Source: Synergistaceae bacterium (lineage in GTDB: Bacteria > Synergistota > Synergistia > Synergistales > Aminobacteriaceae). Taken from it: a stretch of 64,000 nt of DNA. Position 1 is the first letter of the stretch, and the number at the start of each line of letters is the position of its first letter. This document shows positions 17,928 through 26,736 of the stretch, one piece after another. A program made the position numbers and the translations under genes. The stretch is taken from contig JAFYBQ010000021.1 in the NCBI GenBank assembly GCA_017540085.1, positions 1 through 64,000 on the forward strand, given 5' to 3'. Under the pieces are notes generated by a model. The model was not told where the DNA came from, made no database searches, and saw only the letters and a list, made by a program, of their open reading frames with translations.

Positions 17928-18851
17928 TTATTTTGACCTGCCCACGACTAAATCGGTATCCCACTCGTAATAAGGCTCAGAGAGTATTACGCCGCCAGAG
18001 GACGAGTCAACCATTACGCCTTTAAGGTTTTTGCCGAGCTTCTTGGGAGTCTTTATGCCCTCGGTGTTCCTGTACCAGAAAACGACATCCGCCCGGCCTG
18101 ACGCGAGAGCCGCTGACCTTCCGCCCGCCTCAACGCTGATTACACGTATATTGCGCTTGAGCCTCCTGCCGATTTCCGCCAGTATTGCCGTGTTGTAGCC
18201 TGTAGCGCGGCCGTCCGAAGCTATGTAGTCGATAGGGGGAAGGTCTCCTGTTACCGCGACTCTTATCGGCTTTGAGCTTTTGAACTCGGTGAGCTTGACT
18301 TCTTCAGGCTCGTTTGTCCCGATGTTCTTGATGAATTTGTCCTCGATTGTCATTAATGTTCCGTCCTGCTTCATGGCCTTTATTGCGGTGTCAAAATCTT
18401 TCTTGAGTGCGGTGTTTCCTGCCTTGAAGCCGAATGATATTGTTGACGGCATCATGTTCAGCGAGAATTGTATCTCGTAATCTTTCGGGTTAGTGGCGGT
18501 AAGGTACATCACTACAGGCTCAGGCAGGACGATCTCATCAATCTTGCGCGCCTTCAGAGCCATCTGCATTGCCAGCAGTGAGTCGTAGAAGTGGACTACC
18601 CTTCTTGCCCTCACAAGCTCCGACAGGAATCCATCAAGAAGGTCATAATCTTCCCATTCCTGTTTGGCTGACTCCTCCGTGATTAGCGGCGTTAGTGCCT
18701 TCCTCAAGTCGTCTAACGCTTCCTGAAACTCGGCCTCTGTCGTACCCAAGTATGTGAGGATTCCTGAGTCCACCTTGTCAGACTCGGCGGCCATTACAGC
18801 ACCGCACATAATCATCACAGCAACTAGCGCGCATAATATTTTCCTCAACAT
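17928..18851 (-). CDS. Exported amino-acid-type binding protein, halves permuted (copy 4)
   Basis: 307 residues, ATG 18851 with GAGGAG upstream. The signal peptide runs to about residue 22. Residues 26-175 match the normally C-terminal portion of the family (LLAMQMALKARKIDEIVLPE, then FGFKAGNTALKKDFDTAIK and DGTLMTIEDKFI). Residues 195-305 match the normally N-terminal portion (IRVAVTGDLPPIDYI, TGYNTAILAEIGRRL, SGRADVVFWY, GVILSEPYYEWD). First binding protein of the array, nine bases after the GHKL-like gene, so likely the most highly expressed. It carries an extra helical insert at about 45-80. Confidence 0.87.
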   Translation of the reverse strand: MLRKILCALVAVMIMCGAVMAAESDKVDSGILTYLGTTEAEFQEALDDLRKALTPLITEESAKQEWEDYDLLDGFLSELVRARRVVHFYDSLLAMQMALKARKIDEIVLPEPVVMYLTATNPKDYEIQFSLNMMPSTISFGFKAGNTALKKDFDTAIKAMKQDGTLMTIEDKFIKNIGTNEPEEVKLTEFKSSKPIRVAVTGDLPPIDYIASDGRATGYNTAILAEIGRRLKRNIRVISVEAGGRSAALASGRADVVFWYRNTEGIKTPKKLGKNLKGVMVDSSSGGVILSEPYYEWDTDLVVGRSK

Positions 18852-18860
18852 GAACTCCTC

Positions 18861-19487
18861 CTAAAACTTTTTGACCGCGACAAGCTCAATGCCGTCTTTT
18901 GTTACACCCACGCGGACATCATCGGCAATGTTTGCGATTATTGACTTCTCAAGCTCATCGCACAAATCAAGCTCATCTTCTCCGTGTGCTTCTACGTCCT
19001 GTTTGTATTTCTCCATTGACCACGCATAAAGGGAGTCGCTCATTCCATCATCGGGAATCCCTAACGCCCCGTAAGGCATAAGCCCGGTGCCGTATTCCGC
19101 CTGAAGCCTGAAACTTTCCTCAATGCCGTAAAGACTCGCTTCAATCATCCCGCGAATCTTGTCCATGATTCCAATGTGCGCCGTGTTCTTGCCGGTTGTT
19201 GACACTGAGAGGAACTCTTTGCGCTTTCCGTAGTCGAGATCGGATTTTGCCGTGAGGTGAAGCGTGAATGTCCGCTCTTCAAGCTCAAGCCAGAAATCCG
19301 CGCTGAACTCGCCCGCCACTGACTGAACCATGCTGAGTATCTCCTCAGAAAGAAGACGCACCCGGAGTTTTTCCTTCTCGCTGAGATGCAGAAGCCCTGC
19401 TGCTTTTTCGGTCATGCTGAGGGCTTCCGGCATTCCTAAACCTGCGTTTGTGATTCTGATTTTCTCTGTTGTGATTTTCTGTATCAT
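18861..19487 (-). CDS. GHKL/anti-sigma-like ATPase-domain protein
   Basis: About 208 residues. ATG 19487 is preferred because GGAAGGTG lies 6-7 bases upstream. A GTG three codons earlier falls within that Shine-Dalgarno. The N-terminal part resembles the HATPase_c_2 half of RsbW-like proteins (EKLRVRLLSEEILSMV as N-box region, then LELEERTFTLHL and KSDLD). G-box motifs are not obvious, so ATP binding is uncertain. It heads the transcription unit of the four binding proteins. The transporter ATPase has a similar domain at its C-terminus, so the two may work together. No export signal, so cytosolic. Confidence 0.6.
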   Translation of the reverse strand: MIQKITTEKIRITNAGLGMPEALSMTEKAAGLLHLSEKEKLRVRLLSEEILSMVQSVAGEFSADFWLELEERTFTLHLTAKSDLDYGKRKEFLSVSTTGKNTAHIGIMDKIRGMIEASLYGIEESFRLQAEYGTGLMPYGALGIPDDGMSDSLYAWSMEKYKQDVEAHGEDELDLCDELEKSIIANIADDVRVGVTKDGIELVAVKKF

Positions 19488-19724
19488 TAATTTCACCTTC
19501 CTGCCGGATATTTTACCCTATACTGCTGATTTACTTAGCATACTCCGCAGAAACAGCTGCAGAAAAATTTTTGTCAGGCACAGCAACAGCCAGGCTAAGT
19601 TTTTATTTTTTGTGTTATCAGTATCAATACTTTCTGTTTTATGGGCAATGGAAAAAAAGTGTCCGTGAAATGAAATTACCTTCATAGTTATTCACCCAAA
19701 TACAATTCAGGGGGGATTATATCA

Positions 19725-20164
19725 ATGTTAAAAGGTATTCCCGATATTTTGTCGCCCGACTTGCTGAAAGTCCTTGCCGAAATGGGACACGGCGACACGA
19801 TTGTTATATTGACGGAAATTTTCCATCCGCTTCAATGGGCAAGAATGGCGTTGTTATTCGCTGCGATGGGCACGGAGGCCCGGAAATTCTCGACGCTGTT
19901 TTGAGCCTGCTTCCGCTTGATACGTTTGTCGAAAAGCCCGTTACCCTCATGAAAGTTGTACCCGGTCAGGAAGTCGAGACTCCTATATGGGACACGTATG
20001 GGCAGATAATCGCCAAGTATGATGAGCGGGGAAAAGACGCGATTCAGTTCCTCGAAAGGTTCGATTTCTACGAGGAGTCGAAAAAAGCCTACGCAATAAT
20101 TGCGACAAGTGAGAAAGCTCTGTATGCCTGCATGATTCTGAAAAAGGGCGTAATAAAATCATGA
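19725..20164 (+). pseudogene. FucU/RbsD-family sugar mutarotase, frameshifted
   Basis: The ATG at 19725 follows GGGGGG. Frame one reads MLKGIPDILSPDLLKVLAEM then GHGDTIVI, the FucU start with its catalytic His. One base is lost near 19808-19815, and the next frame continues DGNFPSASMGKNGVVIRCDG to the stop at 20164. Intact, this would be about 146 residues, the normal FucU length. These enzymes interconvert the anomers of fucose or ribose-like sugars. It overlaps the ribokinase-like gene by four bases. Inactive unless the missing base is an assembly error. Confidence 0.8.
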
Positions 20165-21060
20165 GGGTGTTATCATTCGGCTCTCTCAACATCGATAATG
20201 TTTACAGCGTTCCTCACTTCATAGCACGAGGTGAGACTCTCGCGGCGCGTTCGCTAAACGTCTTCAGCGGGGGAAAAGGTCTGAATCAGTCTGTCGCGCT
20301 CGCAAAAGCCGGGCTGAAAGTTTTTCACGCAGGGGCAATCGGTGAAAATGACGGTCAGTTTCTCGTTGATGAGCTTGAAGCGGCAGGAGTAAACACCGAG
20401 TACATAAAGCGGCTGAAGGGAGTCAAGACAGGCCACACGATAATACAGAACAACACGGACGGCGACAACTGTATACTGTTATACGGAGGAGCCAATCAGT
20501 AAATTTCACGCGCACAGATTGATGAGACACTGAAAAATTTTGCGGCCTGGGACGCTCTCGTCATTCAAAACGAAATCAGCGAGTCGGAATACCTCGCCGA
20601 AAGCGCAAAGTCTCACGGAATGATTGTAGCCTTCAACCCGTCGCCGATGGAAGAGAAAATTATTCCCGTCTTCAAGTATGCTGATTATTTGCTGCTGAAT
20701 GAGATTGAAGCAGGGCAGTTCCTGAATGATGATGTCTCAAGCAAAAAGCCGGAAGAAATTGCAGGAAGACTCCGGGAAAAATTGCCTGACACAAAAATTG
20801 TTTTGACGCTCGGCACTAATGGAGCTGTGTATTCTGACAGCGAGATTACGTTCCCTCAGGAAGCATTGAGAGTGAATGCGGTTGACACTACAGCGGCGGG
20901 AGATACATTTACGGGATTTTTCCTGACGGGAATTTTTGAGGGGAAGACTCCGCAGTGGTCGATGAGATTCGCAACGAACGCCTCAGCAATCGCAGTAACA
21001 AGACACGGCGCGGCACCGTCAATACCATCAAGGGAAGAAGTATTAGAGAGAATGAAGTGA
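20161..21060 (+). pseudogene. PfkB/ribokinase-like sugar kinase, internal stop
   Basis: A continuous frame of about 300 codons interrupted by TAA at 20500-20502. The N-terminal part has FGSLNIDNVYSVP and FSGGKGLNQSVALAKAG (substrate-binding GG). The C-terminal part has DTTAAGDTFTGFF with the catalytic Asp. The stop follows GGANQ, where relatives have a second Gln, so a CAA to TAA change is the simplest origin. Both halves stay in one frame, so this is a nonsense mutation and not an indel. It converges with the FGGY kinase across a terminator. Confidence 0.85.
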
Positions 21061-21066
21061 AAAGTA

Positions 21067-21100
21067 AAAGGGGGATTGAATTTTACCGTCCCCCTTTTTG
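21067..21100. terminator. Bidirectional intrinsic terminator
   Basis: AAAAGGGGG (21067-21075) pairs with CCCCCTTTTT (21091-21100). The run of T on both strands allows termination in both directions, between the converging kinase genes. Confidence 0.85.
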
Positions 21101-21104
21101 ATTC

Positions 21105-22577
21105 TTAACGCGATTTTGTTACAGCATTTTTCCAGCCGTCATATAAAGTTCTGCGTTCACTCTCGGCCATGTCCGGCTTGTACAAAGTGCGTTTCAGATT
21201 CTTGAAGACATCATCACCGTAAAGCCCCGCAGAAATTCCCGCGCAGTAAGCCGCGCCAATCCCGGATAATTCCTCAGCGTCAGGAACTCTCACGGGAATA
21301 TTCAGCATGTCGCTCTGAAACTGCATGAGATATTTGTTGCGTGTCGGGCCTCCGTCGACTCTTAGTCCGCTAATTGTGATTCCTGAGCTTGAACGCATTG
21401 CCTCTACGATGTCCGTAATCTGATACACGATACAATCAAGCGCGGCTTTGACGATCTCATTTTTGCCCGTTGAGCGAGTCATTCCCACAATGCAGGCTGA
21501 AGCGTGAGAGTCTCAATACGGCGCGCCTAATCCCGAAAACGCCGGGACTAAATATGTTTTGTCGTTCTTGTTCGCTGACCGTGCAAGCGATTCAGTTTCT
21601 CCGGGACTCGCTATAAGTTTCAGGCCGTCTTTCAGCCAAGTGATTACGGCTCCCGTATAATTTATGTTGCCTTCTAGGACGTAATTCACTTTTCCGCCGA
21701 TCTTCCACGCGAGACTCGTTACAATTCCCGCGTCGCTGAAGACCGGCTTTTCTCCCGTGTTCATCATGACAGAAGAGCCTGTGCCGTAAGTCGCCTTAAT
21801 CATTCCCGCGTCAAGACAGCCCTGCCCGAATAACGCGCCGTGAGAGTCACCCAAGACTCCGCAGATAGGAATCTTCCTGTCAAGCCAGCCGTCAAAATCT
21901 GTCATGCCAGAATCGCCGTCAGAGTCTGTAACTTCAGCCATGCAATTTTTATCGAGGCCGAAAATTTTCAGAAGGTCATCATCCCATTCAAGCGTGTTGA
22001 TGTTGAAGAGCTGAGTCCGCGAGGCGCTAGAGTAATCCGTCTGATGCCGTTCGCCGTTCGTGAGTTTGTAGACGAGCCACGAGTCAATCGTTCCTACTGC
22101 GATTTCTCCGGCCTTTGAGCGTTCAGAGACTCCTGCGACATTCTGGAATATCCACGTCAATTTAGCCGCCGGGAAATAGGGAGATAATTTGATTCCCGTC
22201 TTCCTGTAAACAGTCTCGGAATATCCCTGCTTTTCGAGTCCCTCGCAGATTTCAGCTCCCCTTGCGCACTGCCACACAATAGCGTTGTACAGAGGCTCAC
22301 CCGTCTTCCTGCTCCAACATGCTGAAGTCTCGCGCTGATTGCTTATTCCCAACGCGGAAATTTCGCCCTTGTCGATTCCGGCTTTTGACACGAGGTCTTT
22401 CACAACCTGCAAAGTGTTCGCGTAAATTTCGCTGAGGTCGTGTTCAACCCAGCCTTTGTCGTTGATGATCTGCCTGTGCGGTTTGTCGGTTCTGCAAAGG
22501 AGTGCGCCTTTGTCATCAAACAGCAAAGCCTTTGTGCCTTGCGTGTTCTGGTCAACACTAAGAATATATTTTCCCAT
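21105..22577 (-). pseudogene. FGGY-family carbohydrate kinase, internal stop
   Basis: A glycerol-kinase-like sugar kinase of about 490 codons. The N-terminus reads ILSVDQNTQGTKALLFD, later GISNQRET and GVLGDSHGALFGQG. After SGLGAPY a TGA at 21513-21515 (plus-strand coordinates) takes the place of the family's conserved Trp (GAPYWD). The same frame then resumes with DSHASACIVGMTR and RVDGGPTRN. TGG to TGA fits a G-to-A change. It overlaps the transketolase gene by one base and ends a minus-strand operon. In a comparable gene set it would phosphorylate the ketose made by the isomerase. Confidence 0.88.
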
Positions 22578-23512
22578 CAGCCTAAAATTTCGCAGACTTT
22601 TTTCGCGATTCCATCTGCGTTCATTCCGTAGTAGGCGAAAACTTCCTGCGATTTTCCCGTGATTACAGGCTCATCATGAAGCGACAGGTTGATTACCTTT
22701 TTCGGGTCGTTCGCGCTGATTACCTGAGCTACCATGCTTCCGAGTCCCCCGAACGGTGAATGCTCTTCAACCGTAAGTACTAACTTTTTCCCGGCGGCGT
22801 GTTTGAGCAGTGTCTCAGTGTCGAGAGGCTTAACGCAATACATATCGAGGACTCCCGCTGAGATTCCTTTTGCCCGCAACAATTCGGCAGCATCCTTTGA
22901 GGCTTTTACGACTTCACCGCAGGCGACAATGAGAACGTCTGTGCCTTCAGCAAGAACTGTAGCCTTGTCCATCGCGAATGGCACGTTTCCTTCTGAGTAG
23001 ACATCTTCAACGGGATTGCGTCCGATTCTCACATATGCTGTCTTGTTGTCCTTCAGGAGTGCTTCAAAGACACAGCGAGTCTGGAATCTGTCTGACGGAA
23101 GATAGACTCTCATGTTCGGTATTGCTGACATGGCCGCGATGTCCTGCGCTGAATGATGAGTCATCCCTAACGCGCCGTAGCTCACTCCGCCGGAAATCCC
23201 GATAAGTTTCACGTTCGTGTCGGAATATGCACAGTCAACTTTGCACTGCTCATAGCTCCGTGTTGAAATGAATGACGCAGGAGAGACCGCGAACGCCTTT
23301 TTACCGCATGAGGCAAGACCCGCCGCAATGCGCACGAGATTCTGCTCTGCGATTCCGACTTCCACGAACTGCTCCGGGAATGCGTCAGCGAATGACGACA
23401 GGGAAGCAGATCCCCGCGAGTCACTGCACAGCACAACGACATCTCTATCTTTTGAGGCTGCCTCTTTGAGTACCTCGCACATTACAGCGCGGTTTGCGAT
23501 TTTGTTAGCCAT
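22577..23512 (-). CDS. Transketolase, C-terminal subunit
   Basis: 311 residues holding the Pyr and C-terminal domains of a split transketolase. GIAEQNLVRIAAGLA contains the Glu that activates thiamine diphosphate. PASFISTRSYEQ and GGVSYGALGMTHHSAQD are the usual dimer-interface motifs. The gene is intact, unlike most of its neighbours. It overlaps the N-terminal subunit gene by eight bases, so both are probably made together. It transfers a two-carbon unit from a ketose phosphate. The specific substrate depends on the (decayed) upstream enzymes. Confidence 0.93.
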   Translation of the reverse strand: MANKIANRAVMCEVLKEAASKDRDVVVLCSDSRGSASLSSFADAFPEQFVEVGIAEQNLVRIAAGLASCGKKAFAVSPASFISTRSYEQCKVDCAYSDTNVKLIGISGGVSYGALGMTHHSAQDIAAMSAIPNMRVYLPSDRFQTRCVFEALLKDNKTAYVRIGRNPVEDVYSEGNVPFAMDKATVLAEGTDVLIVACGEVVKASKDAAELLRAKGISAGVLDMYCVKPLDTETLLKHAAGKKLVLTVEEHSPFGGLGSMVAQVISANDPKKVINLSLHDEPVITGKSQEVFAYYGMNADGIAKKVCEILG

Positions 23513-24353
23513 TGATTAACGCCTCCTTGTACGCGGCAATATCAGCGCAGATTCTTTCGTATTCTTCCTGTGTCGGCAATTTGTGGTGCCAGTTCGCTTT
23601 GTTCTCGATTAACGGGGACGCTTTGCCCTTGAGAGTCTCAGCGATAATTACGGTGGGTTTTCCTTTCGTCCTCTCCGCAACGTCAAGAGCGTCGCTTATC
23701 TGCTGAATGTCGTTGCCGTTCATTACGTTAATCACATTCCACCCGGAAGCCTCGAACCTTAACGCGATATTTCCCGGCGACAAAACCTCGTCAACATTCC
23801 CCGAAATCTGAAGGTGATTGTGATCCACGAACGCGCAGAGATTATCCAGCCTGTAATGACCGCCGGCCGCAGCACCTTCCCACACAGAACCCTCTGCAAG
23901 CTCGCCGTCTCCCATTAGGGTATAGACGCGGTAATTTTTCTTGTCCATTTTCCCCGCTAAAGCCATTCCGACAGACACAGAGAGGCCATGACCTAATGAG
24001 CCTGAGTTCATTTCGATTCCCGGCAAAGTGTTATGAGGATGACCGATGTATTCAGAGCCGAATTTTGAGAATTTCGCTTTCACCTCGTCAAGATTCATGA
24101 AACCCTCGTACGATAACACCGCGTAAAGAGTCTCTACACAGTGTCCCTTGCTGAGTACGAATCTGTCGCGGTCGGGTGAGTCTTGTGTTTCGGGCGTAAC
24201 GTTCATTCTCTCGTAGAGCGTGAGAAGTATTTCGGGTTCGCTCATGTCTCCGCCGATATGACCTCCGCCCCCGGCCATGATGATGTCGAGAGCGTCCCGG
24301 CGAATGTCGAAAGCCTTAATGCTTAACTCTTTGACGTTCTTAATTTTCCGCAT
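23505..24353 (-). CDS. Transketolase, N-terminal subunit
   Basis: 282 residues, the thiamine-diphosphate PP domain. GGGGHIGGDMSEPEI near the start, then SKGHCVETLY, GSLGHGLSVSVGMA, and the diphosphate-binding motif GDGELAEGSVWE ending in DHN. Intact and of normal length. Its start overlaps the isomerase-like gene, so it lies in the same minus-strand operon. Its Cys/His-rich pocket is that of standard split transketolases. Confidence 0.93.
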   Translation of the reverse strand: MRKIKNVKELSIKAFDIRRDALDIIMAGGGGHIGGDMSEPEILLTLYERMNVTPETQDSPDRDRFVLSKGHCVETLYAVLSYEGFMNLDEVKAKFSKFGSEYIGHPHNTLPGIEMNSGSLGHGLSVSVGMALAGKMDKKNYRVYTLMGDGELAEGSVWEGAAAGGHYRLDNLCAFVDHNHLQISGNVDEVLSPGNIALRFEASGWNVINVMNGNDIQQISDALDVAERTKGKPTVIIAETLKGKASPLIENKANWHHKLPTQEEYERICADIAAYKEALING

Positions 24354-25662
24354 GTATAGCCGCTACGTGATGGATATACGGCCCTTCAACAACTTTTGCC
24401 TCAAGCCGCTTCAGATTGTTGACCTCAATCCACACATAAGTCCCGCGCGTGAATGGCCCGTCGATTCCCTTTGCATGTCCGAGAAGTATTGAGTACTCCC
24501 CGCCGTCGCCGTCAAAACGTACAAGGCTCATTAGTCCGTGTTTCGCTTCAGCCGATACTGCGCCGTTCTGAGGGAATGCGACAGGTACGCAGATAGACGG
24601 CTTCTCTTTTGCGACTGAAATCGGCCATGGCCCGCAGTGCTGCAATAATTCTCCGTTCTCGTTGTCGGGGTGTCTCACTGTCCAGTCAGAGAACATTACG
24701 CGGCGTTCATTCATTGAGGCTGCCTCGGCGATTAACTGCGAGATTGTCCCGTGAATGTCAGTCTCACACACAACGGGGATTCCTTCCTCGTTAAGCAGGC
24801 TGTTAGCGGCGCAGGGCATAATGTTAATTTCGTCCTGCAATGCGTTCCAGCACTGAATCGCGATGGCGTTGCACCCGTATTTTTCCGCAAGACTCTTCAT
24901 GGCGACTTTCAGCGCGGCGACTTTCTCAAGCGATTTATCCTCAATCTTGCAGAACATATTTTCCTTGCAGTAGGCGATGACTTTTGCGACCTCGTTTTTC
25001 TCCTCTTTCCATTTCCGCATTTCCGCGTAAAGTTCAGGAAGGGGGATCGGTGAAAGCTGAATGTTGAATTTTTCGAGAAGCTCGCCCTCATTGCACATTG
25101 TTGACCAGAAATCGAACGGACGCGGGCCAATCTGCAAAATTCTTGTGTGCCTGAAAACTTTACAGACTCAACTTTTTACGACATTGCAGACCGCTATGAA
25201 GTCCCGTAATCCGCGCTCAAATTCCGGGTCAGTAAGGTTGCAGTTGTTCATGTAGGTGAATGGGACTCTGAACCGCCGCAAAACTTTTCCCGTTGCGAAG
25301 AGTCCGCACTGGCTGTCGCGGAGTCTCATACCGTCCGGGCTTGGGCGTTCGTCTCTAGAACCCCATAAGAGTACAGGAACGTTTAACGCTTTTGCGAGCC
25401 TTGCGCATTCGTACTCCGTCCCGAAATTAGCGTGAGGAATGAAAAGCCCGGCTACATTTTCGGCCTTGAATTTCGCGGTAATCTTTTCGAGTCCGGCATC
25501 GTCATACAGCAATCCTTCCTCGTTCACGTCGTCAATGTCAACAAAATCAATGTTCAGCTCACGGAGTCGATTTGCTGTAAGTTTCCTGTACTCAACCGCC
25601 GCGGGTGCGCTGAAGATTGCCCGTCTTGTAGGCGCGAATCCTATCTTGATTTTTGCGCTCAT
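24340..25662 (-). pseudogene. L-fucose/arabinose-isomerase-like protein, internal stop
   Basis: A single frame of about 440 codons broken by TGA at 25168-25170. The N-terminal half reads GFAPTRRAIFSAP and LLWGSRDERP. After the stop it continues RILQIGPRPFDFWSTMCNEGE (key part IGPRP), CWNALQDE and CETDIHGT, which includes metal-site-type acidic residues. Around the stop, GTCGTAAAAAGTTGA is followed by the similar GTCTGTAAAGTTTTC. The stop therefore seems to come from a 15-base imperfect duplication. Without it the text would read NVVKSFRHTRILQIG, as expected. It would have made the ketose for the FGGY kinase. Confidence 0.8.
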
Positions 25663-25683
25663 AGATTTTCCCCCTTTATCTTG

Positions 25684-26711
25684 TTACTTTGACTCGTTGC
25701 GTGCCTGTAACGCCATTTTTGCCTGTAAATTTCTCTGCGTCTGGTCGATTATTACCGCGAGGATTATTACTGCGCCGCGTATGATTTTCTGCCAGAACTC
25801 AGAGACTCCGCACATCGTCATTCCGTCATTGATTACGCCGATAACGAAAGCTCCGACAATTGTCCCGATAATCGTACCTGAGCCGCCCGACATTGACGTG
25901 CCGCCGAGAACTGTAGCCGCGATTGCGTTCATTTCCCAGCCGTCGCCCGAAGCAGGATGAGCCGCCGACAATTGAGCCGTGTTGATGATTCCTATCCACG
26001 CCGCGCAGAATCCCGAAATCACGTAAGCAAGAATCTTCACGCGGTCAGCCTTAATCCCTGAAAGTTTCGCTGACTTCTCATTGCCTCCGACAGCGAGGAA
26101 TTGCCAGCCCGTTGGAGTCCTGTTCAGCAACAACGCCGCTATGATTGAGAGTATCGCAAAGACATAAACGCCCGCAGGAATCCCAAACCAGTTAGCACCG
26201 AATGACTTCAAGCCGACATTGCCGAGTCCCTCAAAGCCTCCTATGCTTTAGAATGTCGCGCCCGCCGAACGCAGGTTAGCGAGTCCACGGCAGATGTACA
26301 TTGTTCCGAGTGTCGTAATGAATGCCGCTATGTTAAGTTTTGTGATGATTAATCCGTTGACGAGTCCAATAAGGCAGCCCATGCAGAGCATCAGCACAAT
26401 GATAGCCGGGACTGTGAAATAAATCGTTTTCCGCCGATCGTCAAGCCTTCCTGAATCAATCCGCCCGCGAGCATTCCGACAAGCCCGACAACTGAGCCGA
26501 CAGACAAATCAATTCCGCCCGTGATGATTACGAACGTCATACCGAGCGCAAGAATGCCGTAAAGCGCTACATGTTTCGCGACCATCGTTAATGTGTTCAG
26601 TGAAAGGAACGATGATGACGCAAAGCTGAAGAAAATCACGAGAAGAATCAAGACGATAAACGTACGGCCTTTCAGCAAGGTCATAATCAACTGGCTGTTA
26701 TCTTTTTTCAT
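25684..26711 (-). pseudogene. RbsC-like sugar ABC permease, frameshift and stop
   Basis: Start at ATG 26711 (MKKDNSQLIMTLLKG). The membrane permease reads well to GGLIQEGLTIGGK, then loses one base in an A run near 26428-26432 and continues in another frame (VPAIIVLMLCMGCLIGLVNG). A TAA at 26248-26250 follows SAGATF. The rest (IGGFEGLGNVGLKSFGANW onwards, including the EAA-like region near GGNEKSAKLSGIK) runs to 25684. Two independent lesions make this non-functional if the assembly is right. Its partners are the broken ATPase and binding protein upstream. Confidence 0.85.
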
Positions 26712-26736
26712 TGTTTCACCCCTAATCAAATTTCTG

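Noticed and set aside
14948-19487. Defence or toxin island reading of the transporter locus because of the methyltransferase
   Set aside because: Only a fragment of one methyltransferase is present, with no endonuclease, integrase or toxin. The rest is transport.
25168-25170. In-frame TGA as selenocysteine in the isomerase-like gene
   Set aside because: The stop lies in a small duplicated stretch, not at a conserved Cys/Sec site. I saw no stable hairpin of the SECIS type right after it, and TGA ends several intact genes here.
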